Positions 55,070 to 64,000 are shown, counted from the first letter of the stretch. The stretch is DNA of 64,000 bases from Boseongicola sp. (GCA_014075275.1 CP046179.1:1435932-1499931); one strand, 5' to 3'. Made by a program: numbers and translations. The notes: generated by a model not told the origin, from the sequence alone.

Positions 55070-56050
55070 TCAATTACCGTCTGCGACGTCGCCAGCGTCA
55101 TACCCCTGCTCTTCAAGCCACCTCCTGAATGGCCCGGTATAGCCATGCATCACGAAAACGCGCTCGGCACCTGTTTCGGCAATAGCCCTATTCAATCCAG
55201 CCCAATCCGCGTGATCCGACATGACGAACCCACGCTGGGCATCACCACGCCCACGCATTTTGCGCATCGCCATCCAACCACTTGCAAAAGCGGTCTCACT
55301 CGGGTGAAACCGCGCGGCCCATTGCCCTGTCATACTGCCCGGCGGTGCCAAAACGAAGGCGCCGGGATAGGCGCGCGGGTCCAAATCTTCGGTCATTCGC
55401 ACAACACGTGGCAAAGAAACTCCCTGAGCCCGTAAGACCTCATTCGTGTCCTCGATCGCGCCATGTACCAAAACGGGACCAATTCCCAAATCTAACCCGG
55501 CCAAAATTCGTTGCGCCTTTCCCAACGAATATGCACCACAGATTGAAAACCGCCCGGCTCGCGCGTTGCCCGACCACCAATCGTTGATTTCTCGAGTCAC
55601 TTGCGCTGGCGGATCCCAGTGGAAGACCGGCAACCCAAACGTGCACTCGGTGATGAACGTATGACATCCGACGGGCTGAAACGCCTCGCTCACGCCATCG
55701 TCCACAACTTTGTAATCCCCCGAGACCACCCACACCTCGCCCGCAACTTCCACCCGTATCTGGGCTGATCCCGGAACGTGACCAGCAGGATGAAAACTAA
55801 CCCTAGCGCCGCCGATTTGGCGGGGTTCGCCAAATGCCACCGTCTCAATTGGTACGTCACCCAATCGATGCCGCATCACTGGCGCAGCCGCTCCGGTCAT
55901 CAGATAGCGCCCCATCCCGCGCCGTCCATGATCCGCATGACCATGGGTTATCAGCGCCCGGTCAACGCGCCGGGTCGGATCAATAAAGAAATCACCTGCC
56001 GGACAATAAATACCGCTTTTGGTGAATGTCAGAACCGGATCACACGCCAT
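55070..56050 (-). CDS. Ligase-associated DNA exonuclease (MBL fold)
   Basis: 326-aa metallo-beta-lactamase/beta-CASP-like nuclease. HGHADH at 36-41, FHPAGHVPGSAQ, the VVSGDYK Asp and MSDHADW and VMHGYTG as later metal ligands. It resembles the exonuclease of the bacterial ATP-dependent-ligase/helicase/exonuclease set, where the partner genes usually follow. Here neither a ligase nor a helicase gene is adjacent, so it is an orphan in this window. Divergent from the ATP-grasp gene. Confidence 0.88.
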   Translation of the reverse strand: MACDPVLTFTKSGIYCPAGDFFIDPTRRVDRALITHGHADHGRRGMGRYLMTGAAAPVMRHRLGDVPIETVAFGEPRQIGGARVSFHPAGHVPGSAQIRVEVAGEVWVVSGDYKVVDDGVSEAFQPVGCHTFITECTFGLPVFHWDPPAQVTREINDWWSGNARAGRFSICGAYSLGKAQRILAGLDLGIGPVLVHGAIEDTNEVLRAQGVSLPRVVRMTEDLDPRAYPGAFVLAPPGSMTGQWAARFHPSETAFASGWMAMRKMRGRGDAQRGFVMSDHADWAGLNRAIAETGAERVFVMHGYTGPFRRWLEEQGYDAGDVADGN

Positions 56051-56192
56051 TTGCCCAACCTAATCCACAAGCTGCCGAAACGCATTGCCCAAAAATTGCG
56101 CAACAAACCCCCTGACGCGAAACTTTCTTAGCTTGCGGCCTTTTCTTTTCGGACCAGCCCGCCATAGTGGACTTCAAAACCAGCGGGGGCGC

Positions 56193-57614
56193 ATGTCGGA
56201 AAAGACAGCCTATTTCAATGAGATGTTCGAGGGTGACACCGTGCGCCCACCCTATGCCGCATTGGATTCCTGGGCGGCGCAGATGCCCGACGAGTTTCGC
56301 AGCATCAAACAATCCGAAGCCGAGGCTCTGTTTCGACGCATAGGCATTACATTTGCCGTATATGGTGAAGGTGGCGACCCGGATCGCCTGATCCCCTTTG
56401 ACATGTTCCCCCGCGTCTTTGACGCCGCAGAATGGCGCAAGCTGGATCGCGGTATCAAGCAACGAGCCCGCGCTTTGAACGCTTTTTTGATGGATGTATA
56501 CGGCAGGGGCGAAATTGTCCGTGCTGGAATAATCCCCGCACGCCTCGTCTATCAGAACGAAGCATACGAAAAGGCTGTCGTGGGCTTTAAGCCGCCGCGC
56601 GGCGTCTACAGCCACATTGTCGGCATCGACCTTGTGCGCACCGGCGCCGGCGAGTTTTTCGTATTGGAAGACAATTGCCGCACGCCCTCGGGCGTTTCTT
56701 ATATGCTTGAAAACCGCGAGATCATGATGCGGATGTTCCCGCAACTGTTCCGCGAAAACCGGATTGCACCGGTTGAAAGCTATCCATCCCTTTTGAAACA
56801 CACTTTGGCCAGCGTCGCGCCCGAGAAATGCGAAGGCGACCCAACGGTCGCGATCCTGACACCGGGGCATTTCAATTCGGCCTACTACGAACACAGCTTT
56901 CTGGCAGATATGATGGGTGTCGAATTGGTCGAAGGTCAGGACCTGTTCGTCGAAGGCGATTTCTGCTGGATGCGCACCACAGAAGGCCCAAAGAAAGTCG
57001 ACGTGCTCTATCGGCGCATGGATGACGCCTTTATCGATCCTCTTTGTTTCCGCCCCGACTCCATGCTGGGCATACCCGGATTGATGAATGCCTATCGTTC
57101 GGGTGGTGTCTCAATCGCCTCGGCCCCTGGTGCCGGTGTCGCCGACGATAAAGCCATCTATACCTTCGTGCCCGACATGGTGCGGTTCTACCTTGGCGAA
57201 GAGCCGATCCTGAACAATGTGCCGACGTGGCAATGCGCCAAACCGGACGAGTTGAAATACGTCCTGGAAAACCTTGGCGATCTGGTGGTGAAAGAAGTCC
57301 ACGGATCGGGCGGATACGGCATGCTAGTGGGGCCGCGCTCAACCAAAGACCAGATCGAAACCTTCCGACTAAAAATCGAAGAAGACCCGGACAACTACAT
57401 TGCCCAACCAACGCTGGCCCTGTCGACCTGCCCCACATTTGTGGAGGAAGGCATCGCGCCGCGTCACGTTGACCTGCGACCCTACTGCCTTGTTGGCGAA
57501 CGCATCGAACTGGTGCCCGGTGGTCTGACGCGAGTTGCACTGACCGATGGTTCTCTGGTGGTCAACTCCAGCCAGGGAGGTGGCGTCAAAGACACCTGGG
57601 TGATGGCCGAATGA
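56193..57614 (+). CDS. Circularly permuted ATP-grasp protein (COG2308 type)
   Basis: 473 aa. Typical start YFNEMF, then RPPYAALDSWA, AVYGEGGDPDRLIPFD, the ATP-grasp core FVLEDNCRTPSGVSYMLENR, VVKEVHGSGGYGML and LDPFCFRPDS-like IDPLCFRPDSMLG. Such proteins are predicted amide-bond ligases. ATG at 56,193 follows AGCGGGGGC. First gene of the three-gene cluster, overlapping the alpha-E gene (ATGA). Confidence 0.93.
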   Translation: MSEKTAYFNEMFEGDTVRPPYAALDSWAAQMPDEFRSIKQSEAEALFRRIGITFAVYGEGGDPDRLIPFDMFPRVFDAAEWRKLDRGIKQRARALNAFLMDVYGRGEIVRAGIIPARLVYQNEAYEKAVVGFKPPRGVYSHIVGIDLVRTGAGEFFVLEDNCRTPSGVSYMLENREIMMRMFPQLFRENRIAPVESYPSLLKHTLASVAPEKCEGDPTVAILTPGHFNSAYYEHSFLADMMGVELVEGQDLFVEGDFCWMRTTEGPKKVDVLYRRMDDAFIDPLCFRPDSMLGIPGLMNAYRSGGVSIASAPGAGVADDKAIYTFVPDMVRFYLGEEPILNNVPTWQCAKPDELKYVLENLGDLVVKEVHGSGGYGMLVGPRSTKDQIETFRLKIEEDPDNYIAQPTLALSTCPTFVEEGIAPRHVDLRPYCLVGERIELVPGGLTRVALTDGSLVVNSSQGGGVKDTWVMAE

Positions 57615-58570
57615 CTCTTCTTGCCCGCCACGCTGATAATCTTTTTTGGATTGGTCGCTACGTCGAACGCGCCGGAACTGTTGCCCGCCTTTTAGAGGTC
57701 GGCACCCGCAACGCGCTTATCCCCAACACGTCGGGCGGATATCGCAACGAATGGGAACCGATCCTGCAAGCCAGCGGCACCAAGCCCGGTTTTGACGCCA
57801 AGTATGGCGATCTGGTTCAACGGAATATCGAAAGCTATCTGTTCTTTGACGATGACAACTCGTCATCGGTTGCTTCGAACTTTGATAGAGCACGTGAAAA
57901 CGCGCGCATTGTACGCACGGCACTCAGTAGCCAGACATGGGATGCTTTGAATACTGCCCACCAGGAGATGCGCAATATGAAGCGCACCGAGCGCTCCAAA
58001 CTTCCCGCGAATGATCTGATCGACTGGACCTTGCGCACGAACGCTTTGATCCGTGGCACCATTGAAGACACGCAATTGCGCAAGGACAGCTACGATTTTT
58101 TAAATATCGGGGCCTACCTAGAGCGTGCGGACAGTACCGCGCGCCTTATGGACGTGAAGTATTTCGTGCTCTTGCCTCAGGTAGACTATGTGGGCTCGGG
58201 TCTGGACAACTATCAGTGGCGGACAATATTGCGTGCGCTCAGCGCACACCGGGCGTTCAACTGGGCGTATGGCGGGCAAGTGACTGCCGCCAAAATGGCA
58301 GACTTCCTTATTCTCAACCGCGATGCCCCAAGATCTCTGATCACCTGCGCGGAAGAGGCCTGTCAGCACATAGAGCATCTGGAAAAGGCATATGGACGCC
58401 CGACCGAAGCACAACAGCGCGCCCGCGCACTTGTATCTGAACTGTCCCAGATCGAAGTGGACGACATCTTTGATGAAGGATTGCACGAGTTTTTGACTCG
58501 TATGATCGGCGAGATTGCCGCGTTGTCATCCATTGTTGGCGAAGTCTATCTAACCGGCGAGGGCCAGTAA
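57611..58570 (+). CDS. Alpha-E domain-containing protein (COG2307 type)
   Basis: 319-aa all-helical protein: start LLARHADNLFWIGRYVERA, LEVGTRNALIP and NALIRGTIEDTQLRKDSYDFLN. The alpha-E family has unknown function and nearly always sits between ATP-grasp and transglutaminase genes. Overlaps both neighbours (ATGA and TAATG), which points to one translation-coupled unit. Confidence 0.93.
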   Translation: MTLLARHADNLFWIGRYVERAGTVARLLEVGTRNALIPNTSGGYRNEWEPILQASGTKPGFDAKYGDLVQRNIESYLFFDDDNSSSVASNFDRARENARIVRTALSSQTWDALNTAHQEMRNMKRTERSKLPANDLIDWTLRTNALIRGTIEDTQLRKDSYDFLNIGAYLERADSTARLMDVKYFVLLPQVDYVGSGLDNYQWRTILRALSAHRAFNWAYGGQVTAAKMADFLILNRDAPRSLITCAEEACQHIEHLEKAYGRPTEAQQRARALVSELSQIEVDDIFDEGLHEFLTRMIGEIAALSSIVGEVYLTGEGQ

Positions 58571-59376
58571 TGCGTTTGGCAGTCAATCACAAAACCAGCT
58601 ATGCGTTTGACCCGCCAGCACGTGGCGTCGCTCAATCTTTGCGACTGTGGCCTTCACGGTTCGAAGGCCAATCGGTCACGAAGTGGGATGTCGCCATCGA
58701 CGGCGCAGTGCGCGGCGCTGGATTTCGCGATGGTGCGGGCGACTGGATCGAAACCGCCACTATGCGCGGTCCGGTTGATAAGGTTGTTGTCGAAGTTTCG
58801 GGCACTGTTGAAACAGCCGACTTGTCCGGAGTCTTGCGCGGTCACCGTGAACGCATATCGCCGTTGGTCTATTTGCGAACAACCGAATTTACCGCGTCGA
58901 ACGCAGACATTCGGGCATTGGCAAATGATGCGATAGCCTCTGAAAACGATCCGTTGGGGCGGGCGCACTCACTCAGCCATGTCATCACAGAGGCTATCGA
59001 ATACATACCCAATGAAACAGACCAGGGCACGACAGCAACCGAGGCCGTTAGAGCGGGCAAAGGCGTTTGCCAGGACCATGCGCATGCTCTGATTGCAGCG
59101 GCAATCTCGGTGGACATTCCCGCAAGATATGTCACGGGTTACTTGCATGCATCTGGAGATATTGCTTCAGCAAGTCACGCTTGGGCCGAGCTCTTTGTCG
59201 AAAACCTGGGATGGGTTGGCTTTGATGCGTCAAACAACATGTGCCCTGACGCCCGTTATATTCGGCTTGGGTCTGGCTTTGACAGCGAGGATGCCGCTCC
59301 GATTCGCGGTGTTACCCAGGGCTTTGCCGCCGAAGCATTGTCGGTGGATGTTAGTGTGATCGAGGCTGCACAATAG
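58570..59376 (+). CDS. Transglutaminase family protein
   Basis: 268 aa with an N-terminal beta domain (LAVNHKTSYAFDPPARG) and a transglutaminase-like cysteine-protease core. The triad is Cys167 in GKGVCQDHAH, His203 in SHAWAELF and Asp219 in WVGFDASNN. It may cut or form amide bonds. In many bacteria the Anbu proteasome-like gene follows; none does here. Last gene of the cluster. Confidence 0.93.
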   Translation: MRLAVNHKTSYAFDPPARGVAQSLRLWPSRFEGQSVTKWDVAIDGAVRGAGFRDGAGDWIETATMRGPVDKVVVEVSGTVETADLSGVLRGHRERISPLVYLRTTEFTASNADIRALANDAIASENDPLGRAHSLSHVITEAIEYIPNETDQGTTATEAVRAGKGVCQDHAHALIAAAISVDIPARYVTGYLHASGDIASASHAWAELFVENLGWVGFDASNNMCPDARYIRLGSGFDSEDAAPIRGVTQGFAAEALSVDVSVIEAAQ

Positions 59377-59639
59377 AAAGGTCGATATATTTTGGCTTCC
59401 TAAGGGCCAAGACTGCCGATTTCGTCGAGAATTTAGCTCCGAAACCCTGCCGCGACAAAATGTTCCAAAACCGATTCATGCAGCTTATCGCATGTTAGTT
59501 TTCGTTGTGAGTTTTCAATTCTCTAAGCGGCCGGTCACAGGATGACGCAGGGTCAGTTGTCGTCGAAATTATCATGAAATGAGCGTTCACTTGCCGCAAA
59601 TATACCACATGACAAAGCCAGAGTGTTATGAACAGCCAC

Positions 59640-59760
59640 CCAATTTTTGGGATTTGGTGTAGAGTTAATTCATTAAGTTTCGCGCGTTGCGCAAATTGTT
59701 AGTTTAGATTTCGGGCTGTGTCCTACTTGGCACGCCACATAAGTTCCTCCCTGACTGGAC
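59640..59760 (+). ncRNA. Candidate small RNA before the 59.76 kb terminator
   Basis: Plus strand stretch leading into a strong terminator, with CTCCCTGACTGG shortly before it. The C/U-rich TTCCTCCCTG resembles the anti-SD loops of the CCUCCUCCC-type small RNAs of Rhodobacterales. No clear promoter could be placed and the 5' end is a guess. Only an inference from the terminator and the C-rich motif. Confidence 0.3.
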
Positions 59761-59787
59761 GGCCGCGCTTGCGCGGCCATTTTTTTT
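59761..59787 (+). terminator. Strong intrinsic terminator
   Basis: GGCCGCG, loop CTTG, CGCGGCC and then ATTTTTTTT: the best Rho-independent terminator of the window, reading on the plus strand. Convergent with the M16 peptidase gene that ends at 59,797. Confidence 0.9.
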
Positions 59788-59796
59788 GTGAATCGC

Positions 59797-61113
59797 TTAT
59801 TGACCGGTGCTGCTCACACCTTCTGGCTGTCCAACCACCACAAAGTGCAGGTTTCCAGGCTGATAGAGCCGCTCGGCAACCCGCAGAACATCATCCAGTG
59901 TGACCGCGTTCAACTGTTCATTGCGCGTGGTTATGTAGTCCGGCGTCAGACCTGTGACCTGCATCCCAACTAAAATACGCGCAATCCGGCTATTGCCATC
60001 GAACCGCAACGGGTAAGCGCCAGTCAGATAGGTCTTGATCTCTTCCAATTCGGTCTCGGTCACACCTTTGCTGGCGATGTTCTGCCACTCCGACTTGACC
60101 ACTTCGATGGCTTCAGCAACCCGATCATTTGCCGACGCCATCTGCCCGAACAGCATGTCGGCCTGATCAAAGTTCACCAGATACGTGCCGACGCCATAAG
60201 TAAGACCGCGTTTTTCCCGAACTTCATTGGACAGACGCGATTGCCGCCCGTTGCCGCCGAAAACCTCATTTGCCACGAAAGCGGCAAAGAATTCTGGATC
60301 ATCACGTGAAATTCCAGTGTGCCCGAACAGAACAACAGACTGCGGTGTCTCGAAAGGCACAACCGTAATGCCGGCATGAACGTCCGGGTCTACTGGTCCG
60401 GTCAGGGGCAGGTTGCTTTCTGGCAGATCACCCAAAAGCTTATCCAGCAAAAGGCCCAGTTCTTCGGCCGTGATGTCCCCTGAGGCACCCACGTAAACGC
60501 GATCACGCACCAGCAAGGCGCGGTTTGCCGCGACAATGTCATCACGGGTCAAAGCGGCCACACTTTCCAATGTGCCATCTCGGGAGGACCCATATGGGTG
60601 GTCACCATAAGCCATTGCGTCAAACGATTGACCGGCAATGGTGTTCGGGTCGGTAGCATCCGAACGGATGATCGACAGAACCTGTGCCCGCACACGTTCG
60701 ACAGCGTCTTCGTCAAATCGCGGATTGATCAGTGCCTGGCGTAACAGATCGACGGCCTCATCGCGGTTCTCGGTCAGAAACTTGGCCGAGACGCGCATGG
60801 AATCGTCCCAAACGTCGAAATCATAACTGGCCGCAAGAGCATCTCGCGCTTCGGCAAACCCCCGTGCATCCAGCTCGCCTGCACCCTCTTCAATCAAGCC
60901 CGTCATCAGATTGGACACGCCACGCTTGCCCGCCGGATCTAGCGATGCGCCGCCTTTGAACCGGATGTCCAGCGATACAAACGGAATCGAATGCTCCTCG
61001 ACCAGCCAGGCATTGATCCCACCGGGTGACGTGATCTCTTGAATTTCAACCGCTGCCCGCAAAGGGCCAGCCGCTACAAGGGTCAGGGCAAACGCCAAAG
61101 CCAAGCGGATCAT
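59797..61113 (-). CDS. M16 family peptidase-like protein, inactive-type subunit
   Basis: 438 aa with signal peptide (about 20 residues). M16 fold, but at the zinc site it reads GVSNLMTGLIEEGAG where HxxEH is expected, so it should be the non-catalytic partner. The C-terminal half has R-Y pair-like substrate features (EVREKRGLTYGVGTY). It overlaps the catalytic gene by 4 bases. The pair probably works as an exported heterodimer. Confidence 0.92.
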   Translation of the reverse strand: MIRLALAFALTLVAAGPLRAAVEIQEITSPGGINAWLVEEHSIPFVSLDIRFKGGASLDPAGKRGVSNLMTGLIEEGAGELDARGFAEARDALAASYDFDVWDDSMRVSAKFLTENRDEAVDLLRQALINPRFDEDAVERVRAQVLSIIRSDATDPNTIAGQSFDAMAYGDHPYGSSRDGTLESVAALTRDDIVAANRALLVRDRVYVGASGDITAEELGLLLDKLLGDLPESNLPLTGPVDPDVHAGITVVPFETPQSVVLFGHTGISRDDPEFFAAFVANEVFGGNGRQSRLSNEVREKRGLTYGVGTYLVNFDQADMLFGQMASANDRVAEAIEVVKSEWQNIASKGVTETELEEIKTYLTGAYPLRFDGNSRIARILVGMQVTGLTPDYITTRNEQLNAVTLDDVLRVAERLYQPGNLHFVVVGQPEGVSSTGQ

Positions 61114-62453
61114 TGCATCACCTCCTCAAAGTCTTCGGGCATTACCCATCCGGTCACGGACTTTTTGCGGTCAAAGATCATTTCAGCCGCCGCCATGATG
61201 TCGCCTTCGTTGACCGCGGCCAAAACATTTGGCCAATCCTCGATATCCGCGACTGTCAGTCCGGATGTCAGCCCAGCCCCAAACCGGCGTGCGATGCTGC
61301 CGATATTGTCCTGTGCAAAAATCTCTGACGCCCGGATTTGCATTTTGATCCGCTCCAGCGCCACTAGGTCAACTCCATCTTCGATGAACTGCTCAATCGC
61401 GCTGTCCATCGCCGCTTCGGCTTCAGCCAGCGTCACACCCTCGCTAGGCACAATTACGACACCAAACGTCGTGTCATCCAGGCTTAGACCGCCATAAAAG
61501 GCCGAGGTGTAGATCGCCGTCTGAGTGTCAAACTGCAACTTTTCGGCAAAGTAAGATGTCGTCCCTGATCCACCCAACAACTCGGACAACAGCCGCAACG
61601 CCGCCGCCTGTTCCTGCGCACCTTCATCGCGTTCCGGGGCAAGATAAGTCCGGATCACATAAGGTTGGCCAACCCGCGCATCCTCGAACCGAATCCGACG
61701 CTCTGCCAACTGTGGAGGTTCGGTCACCCGTGCCCGAGGTTGCACAGCCGGATTAGGTGGGATGACCCCGTAATATTGCTCAGCCAACGCGAGCACTTCT
61801 TCCGGCTCAACATCACCGGCGACAATCAAAATCGCATTGTTTGGCCCATAATGCTCTGCGTAAAACGCTTCGGCATCTTCCAGAGTCAGCGTATGCGCCT
61901 CGTGCTTCCAGCCAATAATCGGGATACCATAAGGATGGTTCATATATTGAGCTGCACGCGCCTGTTCATTGAACAAAGCACCGGCATCATTCTCGGTCCG
62001 CTGATTGCGTTCTTCGATAACAACGTCGCGTTCGGTCGCGATATCTTCGGGTACCAGGCGCAGACCATCCATCCGGCTGGCCTCCATCGACATCATCAGT
62101 TCAAGCCGGTCTGCAGCAACCCGCTGAAAATATCCGGTGTAGTCATAGGACGTGAAAGCGTTGTCCGAGCCACCATTGCGCGCAACCGTGTCTGAAAGTT
62201 CGCCGGCAGCCAGCTCATCTGTGGCCTTGAACATCAGATGCTCCAGAAAGTGTGCGATGCCGGATTTTCCAGGCGGCTCGTCAGCCGAACCCACGCGATA
62301 CCACACCATATGCACAACCGCGGGGGCGCGATGGTCCTCCAGAACCACAACATCCATGCCGTTATCCAGCGAGAATGTCGTAACCTCGGCGGCGCCCACA
62401 CTTTGGGGCGTCAACATCAGCAGGGGAATGAAAGCCGCAAAAATTCGGCGCAT
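61110..62453 (-). CDS. M16 family zinc peptidase, catalytic type
   Basis: 447 aa, signal peptide to about residue 22 (SVGAA). The inverted zinc motif is HFLEH at residues 68-72 in SGIAHFLEHLMFK; the downstream Glu pair is in ERDVVIEERNQR. ATG at 62,451-62,453 follows AGAGGAC; a start 51 bases upstream was rejected since it would extend before the signal peptide. Exported or periplasmic peptidase acting with the partner gene. Confidence 0.94.
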   Translation of the reverse strand: MRRIFAAFIPLLMLTPQSVGAAEVTTFSLDNGMDVVVLEDHRAPAVVHMVWYRVGSADEPPGKSGIAHFLEHLMFKATDELAAGELSDTVARNGGSDNAFTSYDYTGYFQRVAADRLELMMSMEASRMDGLRLVPEDIATERDVVIEERNQRTENDAGALFNEQARAAQYMNHPYGIPIIGWKHEAHTLTLEDAEAFYAEHYGPNNAILIVAGDVEPEEVLALAEQYYGVIPPNPAVQPRARVTEPPQLAERRIRFEDARVGQPYVIRTYLAPERDEGAQEQAAALRLLSELLGGSGTTSYFAEKLQFDTQTAIYTSAFYGGLSLDDTTFGVVIVPSEGVTLAEAEAAMDSAIEQFIEDGVDLVALERIKMQIRASEIFAQDNIGSIARRFGAGLTSGLTVADIEDWPNVLAAVNEGDIMAAAEMIFDRKKSVTGWVMPEDFEEVMQ

Positions 62454-62546
62454 CGCACGTCCTCTTAATCGTTTCGCTTCAGGTGAAGGTGGTCCGAAAG
62501 GCACTGTTCTTCAAGCGCAGCTTACAAGGATGTGAGCAGGCGCGGG

Positions 62547-63074
62547 TTAACGCTCTAGTGTCGGGTCTGGCGGTACAGCCGATGTTCGAATGCCTGCACG
62601 ACGCAATCGCTCCAACTCGGCGTATTGGTCCAACTCCATCGCTGAGTAACTGCTGAAATAAACATTCACATTAAACAACCGTTCCAAAAACTTCCCGTCG
62701 TTGGCCCGGCGAAACTCCAAATCGAGGGCTGCCAACGTAGCGCGAATATTTTCCTGAACGCCAAAACGCGAAACATGTGTGAACAACGCGCGATCCGTCA
62801 AACCACCGTCCAAAACTCCTGCATTTCCGCCCAGCGCTCTTGCAACCTCGATCTCTGGTTGGGGATCTGTGCGGTTCGACCCGCCTGGCGTCGGGGTCGG
62901 CAAAGCGGTCATGTCGGACGGCAATACCAATGGCTTTGTGGGCAGAATCGCAAATTCGTCAGGACCGTCACCACTACCTTGACGAATGTTCAAAAGGTCG
63001 GGCGCCTCTTCCTTTCCGCCACCGCAAGCAGTCAGCACAATCAACGCCGTAATGAGAATTGCAGTCCGCACCAT
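62547..63074 (-). CDS. DUF3035 lipoprotein
   Basis: 175 aa with lipobox LTAC (Cys17) and a mostly disordered N-terminal part with Pro-rich DEFAILPTKPLVLP. The conserved segment ends in RRANDGKFLERLFNVNVY. Family DUF3035 is found in Rhodobacterales next to lspA. Function unknown. 27 bases after lspA. Confidence 0.88.
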   Translation of the reverse strand: MVRTAILITALIVLTACGGGKEEAPDLLNIRQGSGDGPDEFAILPTKPLVLPSDMTALPTPTPGGSNRTDPQPEIEVARALGGNAGVLDGGLTDRALFTHVSRFGVQENIRATLAALDLEFRRANDGKFLERLFNVNVYFSSYSAMELDQYAELERLRRAGIRTSAVPPDPTLER

Positions 63075-63101
63075 GTGCCCCTTTTACACGTCGATAGTGT
63101 C

Positions 63102-63605
63102 TTAACCCGGTTTATCGGTGGCGTCACTGTCCTTTGATCCATCCCCCGACAGCAAGACTAATCCAACCGCACCAACAAAGATCGCGATATCGGCGACGTT
63201 GAATGACCACGGGCTGACGAACCCGCAACAGGACATGTTGATAAAGTCCGCAACCGCACCATAGATCACCCGATCAATGACGTTTCCGACCGCACCACCC
63301 AGCACCAAACCGGCGGATACCTGCACCCAAAAACCTGGGCGATCCCGACGCATCCACCAAATGATCCAGGCCGATATTGCCAACGCGATGATTATCAAAC
63401 CCCACCGGGTCGCGTCGCCATGATTGGCGAAAAGCCCGAAATTCACGCCACGATTCCAGGCCATCTTCAACATCAGGTAAGGATCAAGAACCTCGATAAC
63501 ACCGCGTGATTTCAGATCCATCGCCTGCACCACAATATACTTGCTGATCTGATCCAGGATCAGCACCACAGCAGTGGTCCAGTTCATTGCAGACAGGTTT
63601 TTCAT
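63102..63605 (-). CDS. lspA: Lipoprotein signal peptidase (signal peptidase II)
   Basis: 167-aa four-helix aspartic protease that cuts prolipoproteins. Catalytic Asp120 (GAVADFIN) and Asp139 (FNVADIAI); [11 protein letters not shown] and NRGVNFGLF are also conserved. The ATG overlaps the purH stop (ATGA). A second ATG lies 18 bases inside. Several lipoproteins in this window would be its substrates. Confidence 0.96.
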   Translation of the reverse strand: MKNLSAMNWTTAVVLILDQISKYIVVQAMDLKSRGVIEVLDPYLMLKMAWNRGVNFGLFANHGDATRWGLIIIALAISAWIIWWMRRDRPGFWVQVSAGLVLGGAVGNVIDRVIYGAVADFINMSCCGFVSPWSFNVADIAIFVGAVGLVLLSGDGSKDSDATDKPG

Positions 63606-64000
63606 CAGTGTCGGAAGTGCCTCATGCCAGTGAAGACCATTGCTAACCCGGCGTCGTCCGCCGCTGCAATCACTTCATCGTCACGCATCGAACCACCTGG
63701 TTGGATGATCGCCTTCGCTCCGGCCTCGGCCGCGGCTAACAGGCCGTCTGCAAAAGGAAAAAATGCATCGGACGCGACGACCGATCCAATCGCCGGGCTT
63801 TCACTTAGCCCGACCTCGACCCCCATACGACCCGCTTTCAGAGCCGCAATGGTGGAACTGTCCAAACGGCTCATCTGACCAGCACCAACTCCGACAGTTT
63901 GACCATCCTTGGCATAGACGATTGCGTTCGATTTCACATGCTTGGCAACGGTCCAGGCAAAAAGCATATCGGCCAGTTGGTTCTCGGTCGGGGCTAGCCT
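63605..64000 (-). CDS. purH: Phosphoribosylaminoimidazolecarboxamide formyltransferase/IMP cyclohydrolase, C-terminal part
   Basis: Runs off the right end of the window; about 131 codons are seen. The segment [22 protein letters not shown], written here only in part ([17 protein letters not shown]), then [25 protein letters not shown] and [13 protein letters not shown] is the conserved AICAR transformylase end. Catalyses the last two steps of IMP synthesis. Coupled to lspA by a 4-base overlap. Confidence 0.95.
   Translation of the reverse strand, partial: RLAPTENQLADMLFAWTVAKHVKSNAIVYAKDGQTVGVGAGQMSRLDSSTIAALKAGRMGVEVGLSESPAIGSVVASDAFFPFADGLLAAAEAGAKAIIQPGGSMRDDEVIAAADDAGLAMVFTGMRHFRH

Larger units (their letters stand above)
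59377..59796. other. 420-base gap with possible small RNA
   Basis: No protein gene supported. The region is AT-richer than its flanks and ends in a very strong plus-strand terminator. The distance from the transglutaminase stop (385 bases) makes a separate short transcript more likely than readthrough. See the two entries that follow. Confidence 0.6.

Noticed and set aside
59377-59796. A missing Anbu gene or short peptide gene after the transglutaminase
   Set aside because: No frame longer than about 60 codons with a ribosome binding site; the plus frame at 59,718-59,903 crosses the terminator.

Overview
The window reads as chromosomal DNA of an alphaproteobacterium of the Rhodobacterales, most likely the marine Roseobacter group. 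This rests on protein character and gene neighbourhoods: a fused sulfate adenylyltransferase/APS kinase, an RpoH with a typical RpoH box, a BacNav-type sodium channel, comM preceded by a CtrA-like box, DUF2332, DUF2237 and DUF3035 proteins, and the uvrC-pgsA-moaD-moaE, gpmI-envC-ctpA and M16 pair-DUF3035-lspA-purH runs. No rRNA, tRNA, CRISPR array, transposase, integrase or phage gene was seen. Most of the window is housekeeping sequence with small accessory islands.

Layout. 1-4.4 kb: end of an unknown gene, a divergent Lrp/trxB pair, a tiny Met-rich lipoprotein and sat-cysC. 4.4-10.1 kb (minus): coaBC-dut-membrane MoeB-like-M3 peptidase-IMPase operon. 10.1-16.3 kb: rpoH diverging from comM, then rsmI-yraN-gshB diverging from an LppC-like lipoprotein (the E. 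coli yraL/yraM/yraN neighbourhood). 16.3-23.9 kb: glnD, murJ, a rhomboid-like pseudoprotease, trpS, and an Lrp/phhA pair. 23.9-27.1 kb: a small accessory operon (TetR, alpha/beta-hydrolase-glycosyltransferase fusion, NTF2-like protein) with a palindromic operator. 27.3-30.5 kb: trpB, then two secreted poly-Asp proteins and a membrane-tethered LuxR-type protein. 30.5-38.2 kb: DUF2237, DUF2332, pth, BacNav channel, lipoprotein, Lrp/LysE pair, low-molecular-weight phosphatase, a small membrane gene broken by an in-frame stop, rpmB and meaB. 38.3-45.7 kb: hrpB, then a uvrC-HpcH-methyltransferase-pgsA-moaD-moaE operon. 45.7-50.7 kb: an AT-rich gap, then an sppA-led operon and a two-gene ABC exporter. 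50.8-56 kb: gpmI-envC-ctpA and an orphan ligase-associated exonuclease. 56.2-59.4 kb: the ATP-grasp/alpha-E/transglutaminase cluster, here without Anbu. 59.8-64 kb: two M16 peptidases, DUF3035 lipoprotein, lspA and the start-less 3' part of purH.

Loci most likely to hold undescribed biology: the 29.0-30.5 kb acidic-protein/membrane-HTH locus, the 23.9-27.1 kb TetR operon, the Anbu-less cluster, a dispersed intergenic element (GC-rich hairpins plus a CCCCGGAGTATTT-type motif, four copies), and a possible small RNA before the strong terminator at 59,761-59,787.

All functions come from reading motifs and from knowledge of the families; no database search was run. Several start codons were moved from the longest possible start on the basis of ribosome binding sites and family length.
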